In this document: piece after piece, positions 10,862-23,274 of the stretch | Position numbering within the stretch: position 1 is the stretch's first letter | Layout of the letters: every line of letters starts with the position of its first letter | Source: Vanessa cardui | Taxonomy: Eukaryota; Arthropoda; Insecta; Lepidoptera; Nymphalidae | Length of the DNA: 64,000 nucleotides | Assembly: GCF_905220365.1 (NCBI RefSeq) | Contig: NC_061129.1 | Coordinates: 5,270,803-5,334,802 of the forward strand | Direction: 5' to 3' | Translations under genes and position numbers: made by a program | The notes under the pieces: generated by a model | What the model saw: the letters and a program-made list of their open reading frames with translations, nothing else | Told to the model about the DNA's origin: nothing | The model's database searches: none

Positions 10862-13800
10862 ATGATGGTGCGACGTAGTGGACGTTACACTGTTAACTGG
10901 CGAGGATTTAGAGACTTCGTCAGCAATAAACCTCCCGATGACGGTGAGTTGTTTGCAAATCGGCGTGTGAATAAACTTAACCTCAAATCTAACGTGAAAC
11001 AAATTACTATTCAAACATTGTAATCCACTCAGTGGATAGAATATATCGCTTCACACATAATGTCAAACACGATACATACCAGACATCCGCAGAGCCTCAT
11101 TAAATTGTTTGCGCATACACTCTTAATGTATTCGCAAACTATCGACATAATAGTTTAGCATCAATTTTAAAACCCTAAATGAGTTTAATGCTAAATCCAA
11201 TGAGTACAAATTGCAATACACTTGTAGTCAATGTAATATCACTAACAGCGTTTACGCTGATAAACCGTGAAACTTAAATAACTATTAAATTCATGGAACA
11301 TCACTAAAATCATGACAGAAAAATAATCTACATCACTATAAACAATCAGAATTTTAGTCAGTTGAATTATTTTGATAGGCTTTGACCCGTTACCCAATAA
11401 AAACAATTGAATACTACTGTTACAATAGTGTAGCATACATGAAAAAAAAATCTAAGAAGGCAAAGCACTAGTTAAAGATATTCAAAGATTTAACTTTACA
11501 TGACAGTGGTATTTTGATTTTCGATTTAATTTCAAGCAAAATATATGTAAATAGTTCCTTCTAATGAGAAACAAGTAGACCTATTTTTTTTTTAATTAAT
11601 TGTTTCGTCTATAAAAGTTCGTAGTACATTTTGCAAGTGCAATTTGCATTTTGTAATTATTAAGGGGACTTAGTGGAGGTCGTAGCACGCAAATATATGT
11701 CACGGCTTAAGTATTTCCGCAATGTGGTTATTTTTTGCATGGCATATGATTCACCGAATGTATTATGCAGCTTACGATAACTTTCCGCCGGTCGATAATC
11801 TCCTTTCCTTACTAAAATAATTTTATTGCTTATTATTTCAATATATTAGTTAGAAAATATTACGTAACAAACATATGTATACATTGGCATTTAAATTATG
11901 TAACGGCATTTATTTCTGTATAATTTATTTTAACAAAGGCTAGACATCGGGCTGCCAGTCGCACATTCTCGCGTCACACTTTATCCCAGTTATACTTACT
12001 CAAATTCCGCCCAATGGGATGGATGCTGATGCAACGAAGAAGACGTTGGCAAAATCAAAAATAAATATTTCATTCGAGTAAGCTCTTTTGAACGCGTCCT
12101 TTTACACGAGTTTGTCACAAGATAAATTATTTGTTCAGGTTCAGAATGTAAATTCCATTTCCACCGATATAAATCAGCGAGAGACTAAGTTTTTATTCTT
12201 TATCATATACTATAGCTTACCTTAGCTATGTTAAGCTATAAAATACATTCGTAGTTTGCTACAATTTTAGAAATCTTCAATTCAATTCAATTCTTAGTTT
12301 AATGGCTTTTAGTTATGCCGGCAGGGCACAGATTATTTCGCCAATGTCACGTAGGATGGAGAAGACACGAATGAGATTGATCGGTACGGTTGAGATACTA
12401 AACTCAATTGAATTTTAAAGCCAAGAATAGTAGTATTAATTTCCTTGTTAATCCTTAACCTAGAACAACACAAACATTAAGAGTTAATAATAGGATAATT
12501 AAAAATAGTTGTTAGTATTCTATTTAGAAATCTTAAATACAAAGGGAATCTGACTGTGACATTTATTAGCCAATTTCTGGTAGATCTCACTTACCTTAGT
12601 AAAGAAAGTGAAATATTGATATTAATTACATATAAATGGATATAACCGTAAATATGTTTCGTTAAATTTGTTTTTTTATTCCAACTATTTTACAAATAAA
12701 TCTTAAGCCATTTTTCACAAAATCGATCGTGATGAAGCCACTAGCATCCCATATTTTTTTCGTTTTTATTACAGATGTAACAAACTTGCTTTTATTCAAT
12801 ATATCTTAAACACCATTCCATTCTGTATCAGACATACGTTAATATAAATATAGAAATATATTGGTCTATCAATATCGTTATAACGTTATTTTGCGAAAAA
12901 ATGGTTTTATTTTATCCGGTATTTATCCGTTAAAATTACCTACTTATTCGATTAATATAAAATATCATAGTATGATAATTTATAGGCCAGTGATGAACGT
13001 TTCATTTTTTTTAATCTAGGTACACATATGTACATATTGAGTTTTTTTAATAATAGCATAGTCAATGTAGTCGGGCAAATTCTCAGTCATGGTACAAACG
13101 AATACCGCAAACCTATTACAGTTACACAAAAAAATCCTTTCGAATGTTATTAAGATCCTGAGTATACATATTGTCCTGACCTTTTCTCCATATTTATATA
13201 TATGGTATTATGATTAAATATTTTATAAAGTCGCAGAGATTGATGATAATTATATGTAATGTTTGAAAATTTTGAAAAATAACAGTAACACATTTCAATT
13301 AAATTTCGTTTGTTCTGTGGTATCAAGCTATAAAAATTGTTTCCTCATCAAAATAATTACATGAGGTTGAGACTCTTTTGAGCATAGACAATTGAATCAA
13401 ATGTTATCTTTGTCGGTATAACGTTTAAGATCAATAACGGGAGACTTACAAATAAATGTACCTATTACCAGTTATATTATGAAAGGAGAAATATTTTGAT
13501 TCAATAGACATTTTATATAAATACTATACTCGGATTTAAATCGCTGTCAAATGTTTATGAGTCATTTGCCGTCGTGATCGTGCCTTGCATGCATCACGAC
13601 ACATGCAAGCCGAATAAAGTATATAAAATGGATAACATACAATTAGGATAGTTAATAACTTAATTATTTACAACACGTTCATACCTAAAAAATTTAAAGT
13701 TAAATGAAAATCGATTTAGAATATAAAAATATGAATGAATGAATGAATTAGATATGATGAAATTCAAAATAGATGACTCCGTCTACTGTTCAAAGTATCT

Positions 13801-16800
13801 GCTAACCAAACAAAAGCAAAATATAGCATAAGAATCTATTTTCGTGTAGACCGATCATACATCTATCATGTTTCTATTAGTGACACTGACCGTGGATAGA
13901 AATAGATCAAATCGAATGTCTATATTGGAAACATTCTATTGTACAAACTGTACAGAACGTAAAGAAATGACAAATCACAATATTAATAACTAGAATCTAT
14001 AGACCAACATTGTCTTCGAATAATAAAGAAAACTTTAACCAACTAGGTTTTTATATAATTATTATGATATTTATCAAGTTATTCTAACATACTTCTTAAT
14101 AGAAAGATTAGTAGCAGTTGCTTATTGACTAATCTGAAAATCTAATCTGTGGTACAGATATACAGAATACCTGAGGAAATCCCAGTGTATTCTTCACATT
14201 ACTGTATATTGTATTTCATGATTTCGTCCCGACCGACTTCTGCATTTATAACCAACGCCAACGTAGCAGGTATTACAGTGCACAAATGTACACAAACTTA
14301 TGTTCAGTCTCATAATCAGAATGGGCCAGCGAATCTAACAGGCAAGAAAGGGCGCTGGACCAATAGGCTATTTGACTGGTTTTTAAAATCCATTTTATAT
14401 TATTAAGTAGAAGTTAAGGAACCCAGTAAAAGGAGATTTTTTTATTTCTAGTACATATTTACCGAAAAATGTCATATTATAAATTTCAAATTCAAATAGC
14501 GCGCAAAAACTCTACTTGGACAATATGGCGCTGCAATGGGGTCTGTGACTTCACTTTCTTGTATAGTAGAAAAGCAAGGTTATCAAGAAAGTGACATCAT
14601 CATAAGCCCGGCCAATCAGGAGCGTTTTATGTCACGTGACAAACGTTTGAAAAAATGCATTTTTATTTCTGGTTTTTTGAATAAATTAAGTATTATTTTT
14701 AACTTTCGTTAGTAAATTTAACCATTTTTAAACTCATAATATACACTGATTACCATAATCCACAATTTATTTTTCGCATTGTCAAATAGCCTAATGCTTT
14801 AAATACGTCTTTAGAAGGGCATGGGGAATATTGAAATGGCTGACAATTTTTGGACACCGTGCTGCCACTAAGAATTTATCGACCAATAAGAGAAAACTTT
14901 TTAAATACCTAATAATGTTTTAATGGGGTTTCAACTCGGGAGTTTGTAGTCTACGTCCTTAAAGCTTGCCGATAGATAAACGAAGCTTTGGTTAGTATAT
15001 ATTGTGATTATAGCGAAATATAAACTTTTTTATGGTATTGGTTGGCGGACGAGCAGATGGGCTGATGGTAAGTGGTCACCATCACCCATAGACAATGAGG
15101 CTGTAAGAAATACTAACTATTCCTTACATCGTCAATGTGCCACCAACCTTGGGAACTAAGATGTTATGTGCCTTGTGCATGTAGTTACACTGGCTCACTC
15201 ACCCTTCAATCGGAACACAACAATACTGAGTTCTGTTATTTGGCGGTAGAATAACTGATAAGTGGGTGGTACCTACCCAGACGGGCTTGCACAGAGCCCT
15301 ACCAACCAACTTACTGTACTACGGACTTTGGCTGATAAAAGGTTAAGAAGGAGCTTAATTGTCTATATATTTCTGTGCGCCGGATTCTATCTTACAAAAG
15401 TTAGCAGTTGGTGACTGGTGTCACTTAATCAGCTATTCAATTTGAGAAGAGAAACGAGAGAATTTGGAAATACATATATTTCTCACCCTATCTTTTCGCA
15501 TTCAAAAAGCAGTTGTATTAAATTGTAGCATGGGGAAAATTGGGTAACTATAAATATTTTATTTCCTGAGAAAAGGAATAAAAGGTAGGATAGTCTGCCT
15601 CTACGCTTGATGTCAAATTTTACATTGGCAATGAAAAAGGTACTTTAAAAGTATGAGTATAAATGTATGTTTGTTCAACTTTTTCGTTTAACAAAAGAAG
15701 GGATTCTGAGGAACGAGAACATTACCCTCATATACCGATATCATTTAACTCTCTTTTTAACAAATTTGAAGCGATGCCAATTTTCCCCGCAGTGCTTCCA
15801 TATTGGTAAAAACATTTTTTGCACAATTTCGACTATTAATAACGAGAATCTAGCACGTCATGACAAAAACATAAATAAAAGAAAATATTATAATCAGCTC
15901 GCTCAGCAATAAATTAAGAAAAAATCATATGAATAAATTAGTATTTCAAGACGTTAAGCTTAATTTTAGTCGATGTAATGAACTATATAATGCCATAAAG
16001 TGAATTGACTTAATCACAGTCCTGTTAAAAAATAACGATATGGTCTAGAACTACTTAGGTTCATTTGGTACTTAGCACTAGTTATTCGAAGTTCAAACAG
16101 TACAATACAAAGATTCTCTGTTGAATGTTATTATTTGCAAATACAAATACAAGATTTAAATACTTATAGTCCATTCCATGTTAGATACAAAAATCTTAGA
16201 TTACTAATTAACATACAAGAAACATTGAACATAAATACCAAAAATATATACGGCTTACTTTAGGATTAAAAATCATCGATTCCAGACTCACTTCTAACAA
16301 TAGAATTGGAAAATTGACAAAAAATAATGTTCTCAAACAGGTTAAGTCGCTTATTTCCGAGCTAGTACTAAAAGAGTGCAATATTTTTTGATATACTGCT
16401 ATATTATATGTATATGATTTTTCCAAAAAAATCCCATCGACATACATTAACATATATGTGATATATGTTATATAAGTAGGTACAGGGTAATAGCTAATGT
16501 ATGTCCACATTATTGGTACTTTATTAACAATAATAATAATTAACTTTTCCTTTCTATAGAAATACAGGAAGAATCGCAGCCAGAGGAAGATCTGTCAAAT
16601 CATGAAGTAATATTTTTAAAAAGCATAGTGGAAAGCCCCGATTTTGCTAGAAAATATGGAGTAAGTATTATAAATGGTAAATTAATCATCATCACCATCA
16701 TATTATACATCTATTATAAGAGAGACTTTATTTTTTAAAGAAAGACAGACGGATAATAATTTGTTGTAGCAATAGTGAGGAGTAGACTCTACCGTCCAAA

Positions 16801-19800
16801 TATATGAACATTATATGGGATATTATTTTATTATGTACGCCAACAATTCAACACCAACAAAGGACAAAATGTTAAATCCCTTTTGCCTGTAATGGCACAG
16901 GCTCACTTACGTACAGCACAACAATGTGTATATCTTATCGATTAACCGCTTTTTATTGATTGGGTAGGAATACTACAAGAATGATTCCATATTTTAAAGG
17001 TGCCAGTAATTCCTCAACAATTAATAAGAGTGGAAAACTTAATTCGTTATTTATTTAGTTCTCTAAATTAAATTTCTTCATTTCAAACAATGCTTTTAAA
17101 AAGCTGATCCATACTCAACATTTACATACATACGTATATGCTTAAAACTTGTTTATAAAAAATCTAAATATATTAGCTTTACCTTCATTGCTGACACTAA
17201 ATTCAAATATAATGAATTTATTTTATAATGTAAATATTAAATAATAATAATTTTAAGTCTGTTAAAAATATAATTATTCAGTTCTTAGTAATAAAAGTGA
17301 AGGCATACTATTTTTTATCTGTTGCTTAAAGCTACTTTTGACAGACACGGAACATTGATAATATCATTTCTGTGTCATAAATACTGTGTCGTATTCGATA
17401 TGAATTTTCAGCTCTATGAAAACGTAATAAGGTATGAATTAAATTTTTAAAATGAATAGACACTCAAACAAAAACACGCAACACGAAACGAATTCCCAAT
17501 GAGAAACTGAGTGGGTGTGTACATAGGTATATATTGGCCAATTTATTCGTTAAAAATAAATTTATTTAAATATACAGAATAATAATAATAATTTTGTTGT
17601 ATTTTTTAAATATAATTTTAGTTATTTTCAAATGTTGTGGTATGTTGGGTGTTTAAAATAAAAGTTTTCATTCAAAATTGTGAAATAAACAAGTGCCACG
17701 CCTAAGCCTGTTTTTTGTTTCATCCTTTTTATTGTTAAATCTTTATGCATAAAACAAAGATATAAATTTTAAGTGGATCTTAGTGTACGTGTTGACGTTA
17801 CAGGCGATCGATTCGGAAGAGGACTTGATCGTAAAGCCAGTCTCCCTGGATAATGTAAACATAATAAAGTCTCTCAGTGAATATCGTGGCAACAACATAC
17901 GGACGATCGAACAAGCTGAACTTGCTATATTGTTGTCCCGAGTACACTTTAAGGTAAGAATTTCACTTACATTCTGTTTGCCAAATAGCCTATTCTTTGT
18001 ACTTAATGTCTGTAGTCCAATTATACTTAACAATGAAGTAAAGAAATAAATTAATAATATAGTACTGTCAGTCCTGCGAAATATGAAGTATTTATGTAAA
18101 ATCCAGCTCAGGAATACGTTTTGTTGTATACCTATGACGTAATGTAAGTAAATGTTTATTTACATCTTAAATATTTAGTCTTTTAAATAGGCACTGATTG
18201 ATGCTCATGATCAAATTGGGAAAATCTGGCTTGAACGTGGTTCTGGGATTGATGAGAAAACTTTAAAAGAAGAACAGAAAGACGTAGCTGAAAGCCTAGA
18301 TTTAAGTCCGGACCAAAACGGAGACATGCCAGTGGAGACTGTTAAAGTTGTAGGGCTTAGAAAAGTACCTGGGCAACCATTGGGTTTAACGGTGAGTACT
18401 GAAAATGTCTTAAATATAACATATAAAACTCAAATTCAATAATCTCAACTGAAGATTATGTGCTATTTTATTAAATAAATGAATATTAGTAACCAATTTC
18501 TTGTATTTTATAATTTAAATTTTTATATATATATATACTATACTATACTTAAATATAGATTGGTTAACTACAATAATACTACAACTACATTTATTCTAGG
18601 TTACAACCGATGAACATGGTCAGTTGATAGTAGCTAGAATCCTAGCTGGCAGTGCTGCAGCAAAGCAAGCACTGCTCAGCGTAGGTGATGTGTTACTGGA
18701 GGTGGACGGAGTACAAATAAATACCGAAGACCAGCTGAAGGAAGCTGTTTCTAAGCCAAATGATAGAGTGACACTCAAAGTTGGCCCTAACCTCAAAGAA
18801 AAGAATGCTCAATTAACTAATAAATTAAGTGTAAGTCGAACATTAGAGAAAATAACAGTATAATACTTACAATGTTGTGGAGTTGTTGTGTTTAATTTTT
18901 ATATCTTTTTCAGTGTTATATGAGAGCCTTATTTCATTATGATCCTTCTGAAGATACATTATTACCATGTAAGGAGATTGGATTAGAATTTAAGAAAGGT
19001 GATATATTACAAGTGAGTCTTAAGATATATTTGATGAAAAGTATTTTAGGCCTTATATAAGATATTATTATTGAATTAATGCTTTTTTCGTAGGTCTCAG
19101 ATAGAAGAGATCCAAACTGGTGGCAGGCAAGCCATGTAGAAAAACCTGATGTAGTAGGTTTAGTCCCATCCCCCGAGTTAGAAGAGAGGCGAAAAGCTTA
19201 TGTGCCACCTGAGGCTGATTTTGTTCACAAAATCAGTATATGTGGAGCAAGAGTAAGTGTATTTTATTTTTCCTAGTTTAGTAGACTTAGTTTCTTGAAC
19301 ACCTGTATGTAACTGAAGAATGTCTGTACAAACTGAGATTATAATCTTTAAGATTTTGTGTGTTAAATTAGTTTTATAATTCATTTGTGTCCAATGAAAC
19401 TCTGCCACATAAGTTGGTTGCATGATTGGTAGATACAAACCCACATTTCAACAGCGTAAGAGACTGCTTTTCCAGCCACCATAGACCATGTCCCAGAAGT
19501 CACTATTACTGTTTCTTCTTAGCAATTTTTTTATTTGTAACAACTTTTGATGATTCTATAAAGCCTTGCCTTCCTACACTGGTCTAGATAAAAATCACAA
19601 GTTACTAGGTTCAAACTGCGGGTTTTAAAAAATCAGTGTCAGCCCTGGGCCTGGATGATGGAAGTGTATACCCTATAACCTATCCCTCATAATACCATTG
19701 GTCCTATGTCTGGATTTCCCATATCATCATGAGAGCTAGGAAATAGAGAGTGCACACATGTTACAGTGTATAATATTTCCCGATTTTGGCTAGTTTTCCT

Positions 19801-22800
19801 TGAGATTCACAACCATGGACATAATCAAACAAAATCTAAAGGACAGCAAAGTCCTTGTTAAAATGTGGATTACATTTTAACAAGGACTTTGCTGTCCTTT
19901 CAATCATCATCATCATCAATTCATTTATTTGACTATGTCTGTTCTGTATGTAGTTAATTTATCATTTTTATCTCATATTTGCTACCAAACAACGTTTTCA
20001 GCATCGTGACAGTCGCAGAGTAGTAAATAAATATAAATAAATAAATATGAGACAACATTACATACATTACTCTGATCCCAATGTAAGTAGCTGAAGCACT
20101 TGTGTTATGGAAATCAGAAGTAACGACGGTACCACATACACCCAGACCCAAGACAACATAGAAAACTAATGGTAATATACATTGACTCGGCCGGGAATCG
20201 AACCCGGGACCTCAGAGTAGCGTACCCATGAAAACCGGTGTACACACCACTCGACCATGGAGGTCGTCAAGTAACAAGCGTGCATGTATTGTAGATATCC
20301 AACGTTTTCAGCATCGTGACACTGACAGTCGCAGAGTAGTAACAAGCGTGCATGTATTGTAGATATCGAAAAAGAAGAAGAAGTTCGTGTACGAGTCGCG
20401 GTCGAGCGTGCAGCTGGAGGGCGCGGAGCTGGCGCTGTACGAGGAGGTGGCGCGCACGCCGCCCTTCCTGCGCCGCGTGCTCGCGCTCGTGGGCACGCGC
20501 GGCGTGGGCCGCCGCACGCTCAAGAACCGCCTCATACAGGACCAGCCCGACCGCTTCGGCGCCGTCGTGCCGCGTGAGTGCCCCTAACACTTCTCTCCAG
20601 ATACGCAGTTATTGCATTTGTCCAAAGGGCAGGTCCCTTAAGACAAACCAGTTAAGATTTCAGCCGCGGGATTTCAAATATTGTTATTATGTACCTTATT
20701 ATATTTTGGGTTCCCTCCCTTAAGACAAACCAGTTAAGATTTCAGCCGCGGGATTTCAAATATTGTTATTATGTACCTTATTATATTTTGGGTTCCCTCC
20801 CTTAAGACAAACCAGTTAAGATTTCAACCACGGGATTTCAAATATTATTACCTTATTACATTTTGGGTTTCGATCTGGACTATTGCAATTTTTTAGTTTC
20901 ATTATTTTTAATTGCAATACACTAGTATATTTATAGACTTCTTTTTGCATTTGTCCAAAGGGCAGGTCCCTTGAGACAAACCAGTTAAGATTTCAGCCGC
21001 TGGATTTCAAATATTATTAGCTTATTATATTTTGGGTTTCGATCTGGACTATTGCAATTTTTTTAGTTTCATTATTTTTAATTGTAATACATTAGTGTAT
21101 TTATAGACTTGATTAGTTTATGATTTTATTTTTATTTAATATCTTAATAGTATATTCCAATCAGATAAACAATCCAAAAACATATGACTTCCCGTGGCTG
21201 TTTTTTTTTTTTTAATATGATAAGAAATAAGATGGCCCCAAATTCGAAGTTTCCCGTGGCGAAATGTATCTGAGACGGGTTTATCTGCTAATTTTTGTAT
21301 TACATATATGGAATAATAAGTGGATTTATTTATAGACACGTCGCGTCCCCCGCGCCCGCTCGAAGAGAACGGCATGTCGTACTGGTTCGTGTCGCGCGAG
21401 GAGATGGAGCGCGACGCCCACGCCGGACGCTTCCTCGAATACGGCGAGCACAACGGACACCTGTATGGGACTCATTTAGACTCCATAAGAGCTGTTATTA
21501 AAGAAGGTAATTTTGTTTCTTGACATTACCTAGTAAAAGTTTCAGGAGCTTCAAGTGACTTTTAAAAAAAATAATGTTTGAAAACTAAATTCAATCAAAC
21601 ATAAATAAAAACTTAATTCTAAAATGAAGACATTATCATAACAAGACAGAATTTGATGCCAATCATGTAATAAATTATTTAGCATAAAAATTTTACAATA
21701 GTCCTTTTGAAGGAATCAACATGTTTACTGGAAACTGACGAGAAGTCTGATTCCCAGAAATTCCTTGGTTACTAAATAAATTATAAAACTATTGTATTGT
21801 ATGCATTTATTTTATAATGTAAACTAAAGTATCTCTCGGACAAGTGTTTATGTTATAATTGATCTTATGTCCAAAATGTGAAATAGGTAAAATGTGTATA
21901 CTGGACTGCGCCCCGCAATCGCTCAAGCTCCTCCACAACAGTAGCGAGTTCCTGCCGTACGTCGTCATGATCTCGGCGCCGGGCATCGAGCAGTTGCGCA
22001 ACCTCACATACGCCTCCAACCGCAACCTAACGGTAAAGACCTAGTAACCATACTCCTGTCATTCAGGTATCCATAATTGGAAATTTAGCAATTAACATAT
22101 CTAGTCCTTATTATGTATAGCATGTATAAAAGTTTATTCATATATACAAATTTGAGTTAGTAGATTATATAGAAAAGTTTTGTTTTTATAGACGTCTGTT
22201 TGATTGTTTACCAATTACCTTTTTATTTTTAAAAATATTAATATGTTAATTTATTTATGGCATGTTTGAAGTAGATGTATACTTTTATGTTTGTGACGGT
22301 TGCGCATGCGCCGTGTAGTTCGATCGGCAGAGCTCCATCCGCTACAGCTCGAGGCGCGCGCGCACGCTGGAGTCGCTCGCGTCGCTCTACGAGGTAAACT
22401 AGATTTCATTTTAATATTACTATTTACCTGTGAAACGTGCTCTAACTAGCTGACGTAATTCGTATTCCTCAAGTAACTACTGGTGATGAGCTTTATTCAA
22501 GCCCACAGAGGTCCTTTTTTTTATGGTATAGGTTGGCAGACGAGCATATGGGCCACCTGATGGTAAGTGGTCACCATCGCCCATAGACAATGACGCTGTA
22601 AGAAATATTAACTATACCTTACATCGTCAATGTGCCACCAACCTTGGGAACTAAGATGTTATGTCCCTTGTGCCTGTAGTTACACTGGCTCACTCACCCT
22701 TCAGACCGGAACACAACAATACTGAGTACTGTTATTTGGCGGTAGAATAACTGATGAGTGGGTGGTACCTACCCAGACGGGCTTGCACAAAGCCCTACCA

Positions 22801-23168
22801 TAAGAATACAAAGCCCTACCTCAATCAAACAGCCTAGCCCTAACAGTATCATCAATAATACTGCTACACTACAACACTTGATATTGGGCCGTGTTCAGGT
22901 TTAATTGCTGAAGCGTCGTCTGTTGCACTTGAATAATAATATCTGAGATTCCACTTCGCAATACAACTAACTAAGATGACGTAATTCACAGGAAGAAGAC
23001 ATGAAACAGACTCTCGAAGACAGCGCGCGCATCCAGCGGCAGTACGAGAAGTACATCGACCTGGTGCTCACCAATAGCAACGCGGACACCACGCACGCGC
23101 GACTCATGGACGCGCTACACTCGCTGTCCACCGACCACCAGTGGGTGCCCGTCACCTGGATCTACTGA
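10862..23168 (+). CDS. vari: varicose / MPP2-MPP6 (PALS2)-type MAGUK scaffold
   Basis: Membrane-associated guanylate-kinase scaffold. Drosophila varicose organises septate junctions through L27, PDZ, SH3 and catalytically inactive GUK domains. Twelve coding exons were read: 10862-10943, 16560-16660, 17804-17953, 18191-18391, 18600-18830, 18914-19012, 19094-19252, 20363-20573, 21336-21506, 21887-22032, 22319-22393 and 22992-23168, for 600 residues. Domains: L27 region (about 40-135; VIFLKSIVESPDF), PDZ (about 160-245; PLGLTV, VARILAGSAA, VGDVLLEVDG), SH3 (about 257-325; ALFHYDPSEDTLLPC, DPNWWQA), a basic SKKKKKF hook, and GUK (about 365-596; ending QWVPVTWIY). Exon 1 is inferred from its open frame, donor and phase match to exon 2. 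Start ATGs are at 10862 and 10865, the second with better context. The GUK exons are strikingly GC-rich. Other 5' exons are possible. Confidence 0.95.
14364..14793. mobile_element. MITE, copy 1 (terminal inverted repeats TAGGCTATTTGAC)
   Basis: A 430-bp non-coding element bounded by TAGGCTATTTGAC at the left and GTCAAATAGCCTA at the right. It aligns over its whole length to 50803-51240. Shared internal blocks include TTTTTAAAATCCATTTTATATTA, AATAGCGCGCAAAAAC, CAATATGGCG and AGCCCGGCCAATCAGGA. It has no transposase, so it is non-autonomous. The superfamily cannot be assigned because no clean target-site duplication is visible. Confidence 0.85.
15025..15306 (+). mobile_element. dispersed retroelement-like repeat, copy 1
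   Basis: About 280 bp aligning almost throughout to 22514-22800. Shared blocks are GGCGGACGAGCA-ATGGGC, GATGGTAAGTGGTCACCATC, TGTGCCACCAACCTTGGGAA, TACACTGGCTCACTCACCCTTC and GTGGGTGGTACCTACCCAGA. No coding potential. A worn third copy sits at 60372-60560. Confidence 0.8.
19838..19900. repeat. perfect 29-bp-stem hairpin in a varicose intron
   Basis: AAAGGACAGCAAAGTCCTTG through AAAATGT is followed by the 5-base loop GGATT and then the exact reverse complement of the whole 29-base arm. No mismatch is seen. Confidence 0.9.
19990..20367 (+). repeat. tandem duplication of a varicose 3' splice site, first copy split by a SINE
   Basis: A 68-bp unit occupies 20300-20367: intron end, acceptor TGTATTGTAG and the first five exon bases ATATC. 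A second, upstream copy is present in two pieces, 19990-20026 (missing six bases) and 20267-20299, with the SINE between. The upstream acceptor AG is at 20293-20294 and the authentic one at 20361-20362. Confidence 0.85.
20042..20268 (-). mobile_element. tRNA-headed SINE, family B, copy 1
   Basis: Read on the minus strand, the 5' head GACGACCTCCATGGTCGAGTGG and the B-box-like GGTTCGATTCC with GGCCGAGTC resemble a tRNA. The body then carries TTACTTCTGATTTCCATAACACAAGTGCTTCAGC and the tail CATTGGGATCAGAGTAATGTATGT. Other copies lie at 39984, 61262 and 63459. It sits 95 bp upstream of varicose exon 8, flanked by AGTAA at 20022-20026 and 20270-20274. Confidence 0.85.
20614..21116. repeat. nested tandem array in a varicose intron
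   Basis: An 82-bp unit beginning CCCTTAAGACAAACCAGTTA repeats at 20635, 20717 and 20799. A larger block starting GCATTTGTCCAAAGGGCAGG repeats at 20614 and 20947 (333 bp apart) and carries a fourth copy of the unit at 20968. Units 1 and 2 look nearly identical, so that duplication is recent. Confidence 0.85.
22514..22800 (+). mobile_element. dispersed retroelement-like repeat, copy 2
   Basis: Near full-length match to 15025-15306, in the same orientation, within the varicose intron before the last exon. It ends TTGCACAAAGCCCTACCA, and the following bases repeat AAAGCCCTACC. Confidence 0.8.
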
Positions 23169-23274
23169 GTCGCCCCGACCAACGAATACAACGCAGTACT
23201 CTGTAACGCTAATTAGTTCTACTGAATCGCCCCGACCAACGAATACAGCAGTACTGCTCTGTAACGCTAACTAG
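23161..23274 (+). repeat. 57-bp tandem duplication across the varicose stop codon
   Basis: TCTACTGAGTCGCCCCGACC (from 23161) recurs as TCTACTGAATCGCCCCGACC (from 23218). The match continues through CAACGAATACA and CTGTAACGCTAA-TAGT. The first copy includes the real final codons and TGA. The second lies in the 3'UTR. Confidence 0.9.

Larger units (their letters stand above)
10944..16559 (+). other. varicose intron 1
   Basis: About 5.6 kb between the first two varicose coding exons. It holds an AT-rich filler, a (GAAT)n run near 13732-13750, a diverged repeat at about 14220-14360, the MITE at 14364-14793 and a dispersed repeat at 15025-15306. No other gene was found. Confidence 0.7.

Noticed and set aside
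14149..14406. 85-codon plus-strand frame
   Set aside because: It starts with GTG, crosses a worn repeat and ends inside the MITE.
20352..20723. 123-codon Arg-rich frame over varicose exon 8
   Set aside because: Shadow frame of the GC-rich GUK exon. The frame matching MAGUK homologues is the other one, and this one runs into the intron array.
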